This document shows positions 5,477 to 6,424 of a stretch of DNA of 6,424 nt, in pieces. Every line of letters begins with the position of its first letter. The first letter of the stretch is position 1. The stretch comes from Oscillospiraceae bacterium. GTDB lineage: Bacteria > Bacillota > Clostridia > Oscillospirales > Ruminococcaceae. Made by a program: the position numbers and the translations under genes. The notes under the pieces were generated by a model. The model had not been told where the DNA came from. It did no database searches and worked only from the letters and a program-made list of their open reading frames with translations. The DNA lies in NCBI GenBank assembly GCA_014796735.1, contig JAAVIG010000043.1:1-6424 (forward strand). The letters run 5' to 3'.

Positions 5477-6424
5477 ATGAACAAGTTTGAACAGCTTAGA
5501 GAAAAACACAGGGAATTTGTATACGAAAGCTATGAAATAAACGAGGACAGCTTTGTTTTTCACTTTCGCATGGATAAATACAGGTTTGATCCCAAATGGA
5601 GCTTTTCGCCCGAGCTTATAAAAAACGCAAAGGATAAAAAATTGCTTCAATACGCGGTTTTCTCCTTGGGTATGTCCGAGCTTGTGAGTTATTGGAAATG
5701 CGCCTGCCCTCCTGTTGTTAAAATAAACTGCGGAGCGTTGAACGATGAGCAGAGCAAATGGTGGAAAAAGCTTTATTTTAACGGCTTGGGGGAAATGTTT
5801 TACAGAAACGGCATTGAAACCGACGAGAAAAGCTTTATGGATATAGTTCCCGTAAACAAGGAACCTCCCGTTTTTGATACCGAGGAGGCGTTAAATGTCA
5901 AAAACAGCTTTTTGATACCCATAGGCGGCGGAAAAGACAGCGTCGTTACCCTTGAACTGCTGAAGGAGTACAAGGACAGCATTTCCTGTTATATAATAAA
6001 TCCCAGAGGCGCTACCTTAGGCTGTGCCCATACCGCCGGCTATCCCGACAGTCAGATAACAGGCGTAAAAAGAACTATAGACAAGCAGCTTTTGGAACTG
6101 AACGCAATTGGTTATCTTAACGGACACACTCCCCTTTCATCGGTGATTGCCTTTTCCTCATGGATATTTGCTTACTGCGGCAATAAAAAATATATTGCTC
6201 TGTCCAACGAAAGCAGCGCAAACGAATCCAATGTCAGCGGCACGGGAATAAATCACCAGTACAGCAAAAGTACCGAGTTTGAAGCGGATTTTCGTTATTA
6301 TACGAAAAAATACTTTTCCTCTTTTCCCGAATATTTCAGCCTGCTGCGCCCTTGGAGCGAGTGGCAGATAGCAAAAAAATTTGTTTCATACCCGAAGTAC
6401 TTCCCTGTTTTTCAAAGCTGCAAT
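5477..6424 (+). CDS. murL: MurL-like UDP-MurNAc-L-Ala-L-Glu epimerase family protein (3' end outside window)
   Basis: The frame runs open for 316 codons to the window edge. The start ATG 5477 follows GGAG (5468-5471) at five bases. MurL, characterised in Xanthomonas, epimerises the terminal L-Glu of UDP-MurNAc-L-Ala-L-Glu in an ATP-dependent way, so that D-Glu is made on the nucleotide precursor. Features matching the family as I remember it are 'NGLGEMFYRN' (102-111), the nucleotide-binding 'IPIGGGKDSVVTLELL' (147-162), a PP-loop-like variant, 'YLNGHTPLSSVIAF' (213-226), 'LSNESSANESN' (242-252), 'NHQYSKSTEFE' (259-269), 'SLLRPWSEWQIAKKF' (288-302) and 'FQSCN' (312-316) at the edge. From memory, full-length members are about 430-460 residues, so perhaps a quarter to a third is missing. 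The gene is probably co-transcribed with the DUF4380 gene. The family call is fairly secure; that it has the same substrate in a Firmicute is not. It could be an amino-acid-modifying relative. Confidence 0.7.
   Translation, partial: MNKFEQLREKHREFVYESYEINEDSFVFHFRMDKYRFDPKWSFSPELIKNAKDKKLLQYAVFSLGMSELVSYWKCACPPVVKINCGALNDEQSKWWKKLYFNGLGEMFYRNGIETDEKSFMDIVPVNKEPPVFDTEEALNVKNSFLIPIGGGKDSVVTLELLKEYKDSISCYIINPRGATLGCAHTAGYPDSQITGVKRTIDKQLLELNAIGYLNGHTPLSSVIAFSSWIFAYCGNKKYIALSNESSANESNVSGTGINHQYSKSTEFEADFRYYTKKYFSSFPEYFSLLRPWSEWQIAKKFVSYPKYFPVFQSCN

Overview
The window looks like chromosomal DNA of a low-to-moderate-GC Clostridia species, perhaps a gut Oscillospiraceae/Ruminococcus-type Firmicute. 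This rests on purine-rich AGGAGG-type ribosome binding sites, short AT-rich spacers, sigma-A-like promoter elements and the gene families present. The assignment is an inference from sequence style, not a database match.

Layout. Bases 2-223 are the 3' end of a gene whose product resembles the C-terminal domain of YcxB-like proteins. It is followed by a 480-residue cytoplasmic protein that I do not recognise (277-1719). A bidirectional terminator (1795-1825) separates this gene from the convergent acetate kinase gene ackA (minus strand, 1857-3056). A short AT-rich divergent promoter region lies between ackA and tmcAL (ylbM family; 3186-4352), which encodes the acetate- and ATP-dependent ligase that makes N4-acetylcytidine on elongator tRNA-Met. 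A DUF4380 galactose-mutarotase-fold gene (4534-5466) follows. Only 10 bases after it starts a MurL-like gene (5477 to beyond the window end), related to the epimerase acting on UDP-MurNAc-L-Ala-L-Glu.

The most unusual item is the tmcAL/DUF4380 spacer. Bases 4353-4513 form one 161-bp palindromic element: perfect 17-bp terminal inverted repeats, two further nested blocks that pair across the element, and a GC-rich core with several competing hairpins. It begins directly after the tmcAL stop codon and ends just before the ribosome binding site of the next gene. It looks like a MITE-type repeat or a structured RNA.

Functional links. AckA makes acetate and ATP, the two small substrates of TmcAL, and the two genes are divergently paired. 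The DUF4380 and MurL-like genes are probably co-transcribed and may both act on sugar-containing compounds; the second part of that statement is inference. I see no phage, CRISPR, tRNA or rRNA signal.
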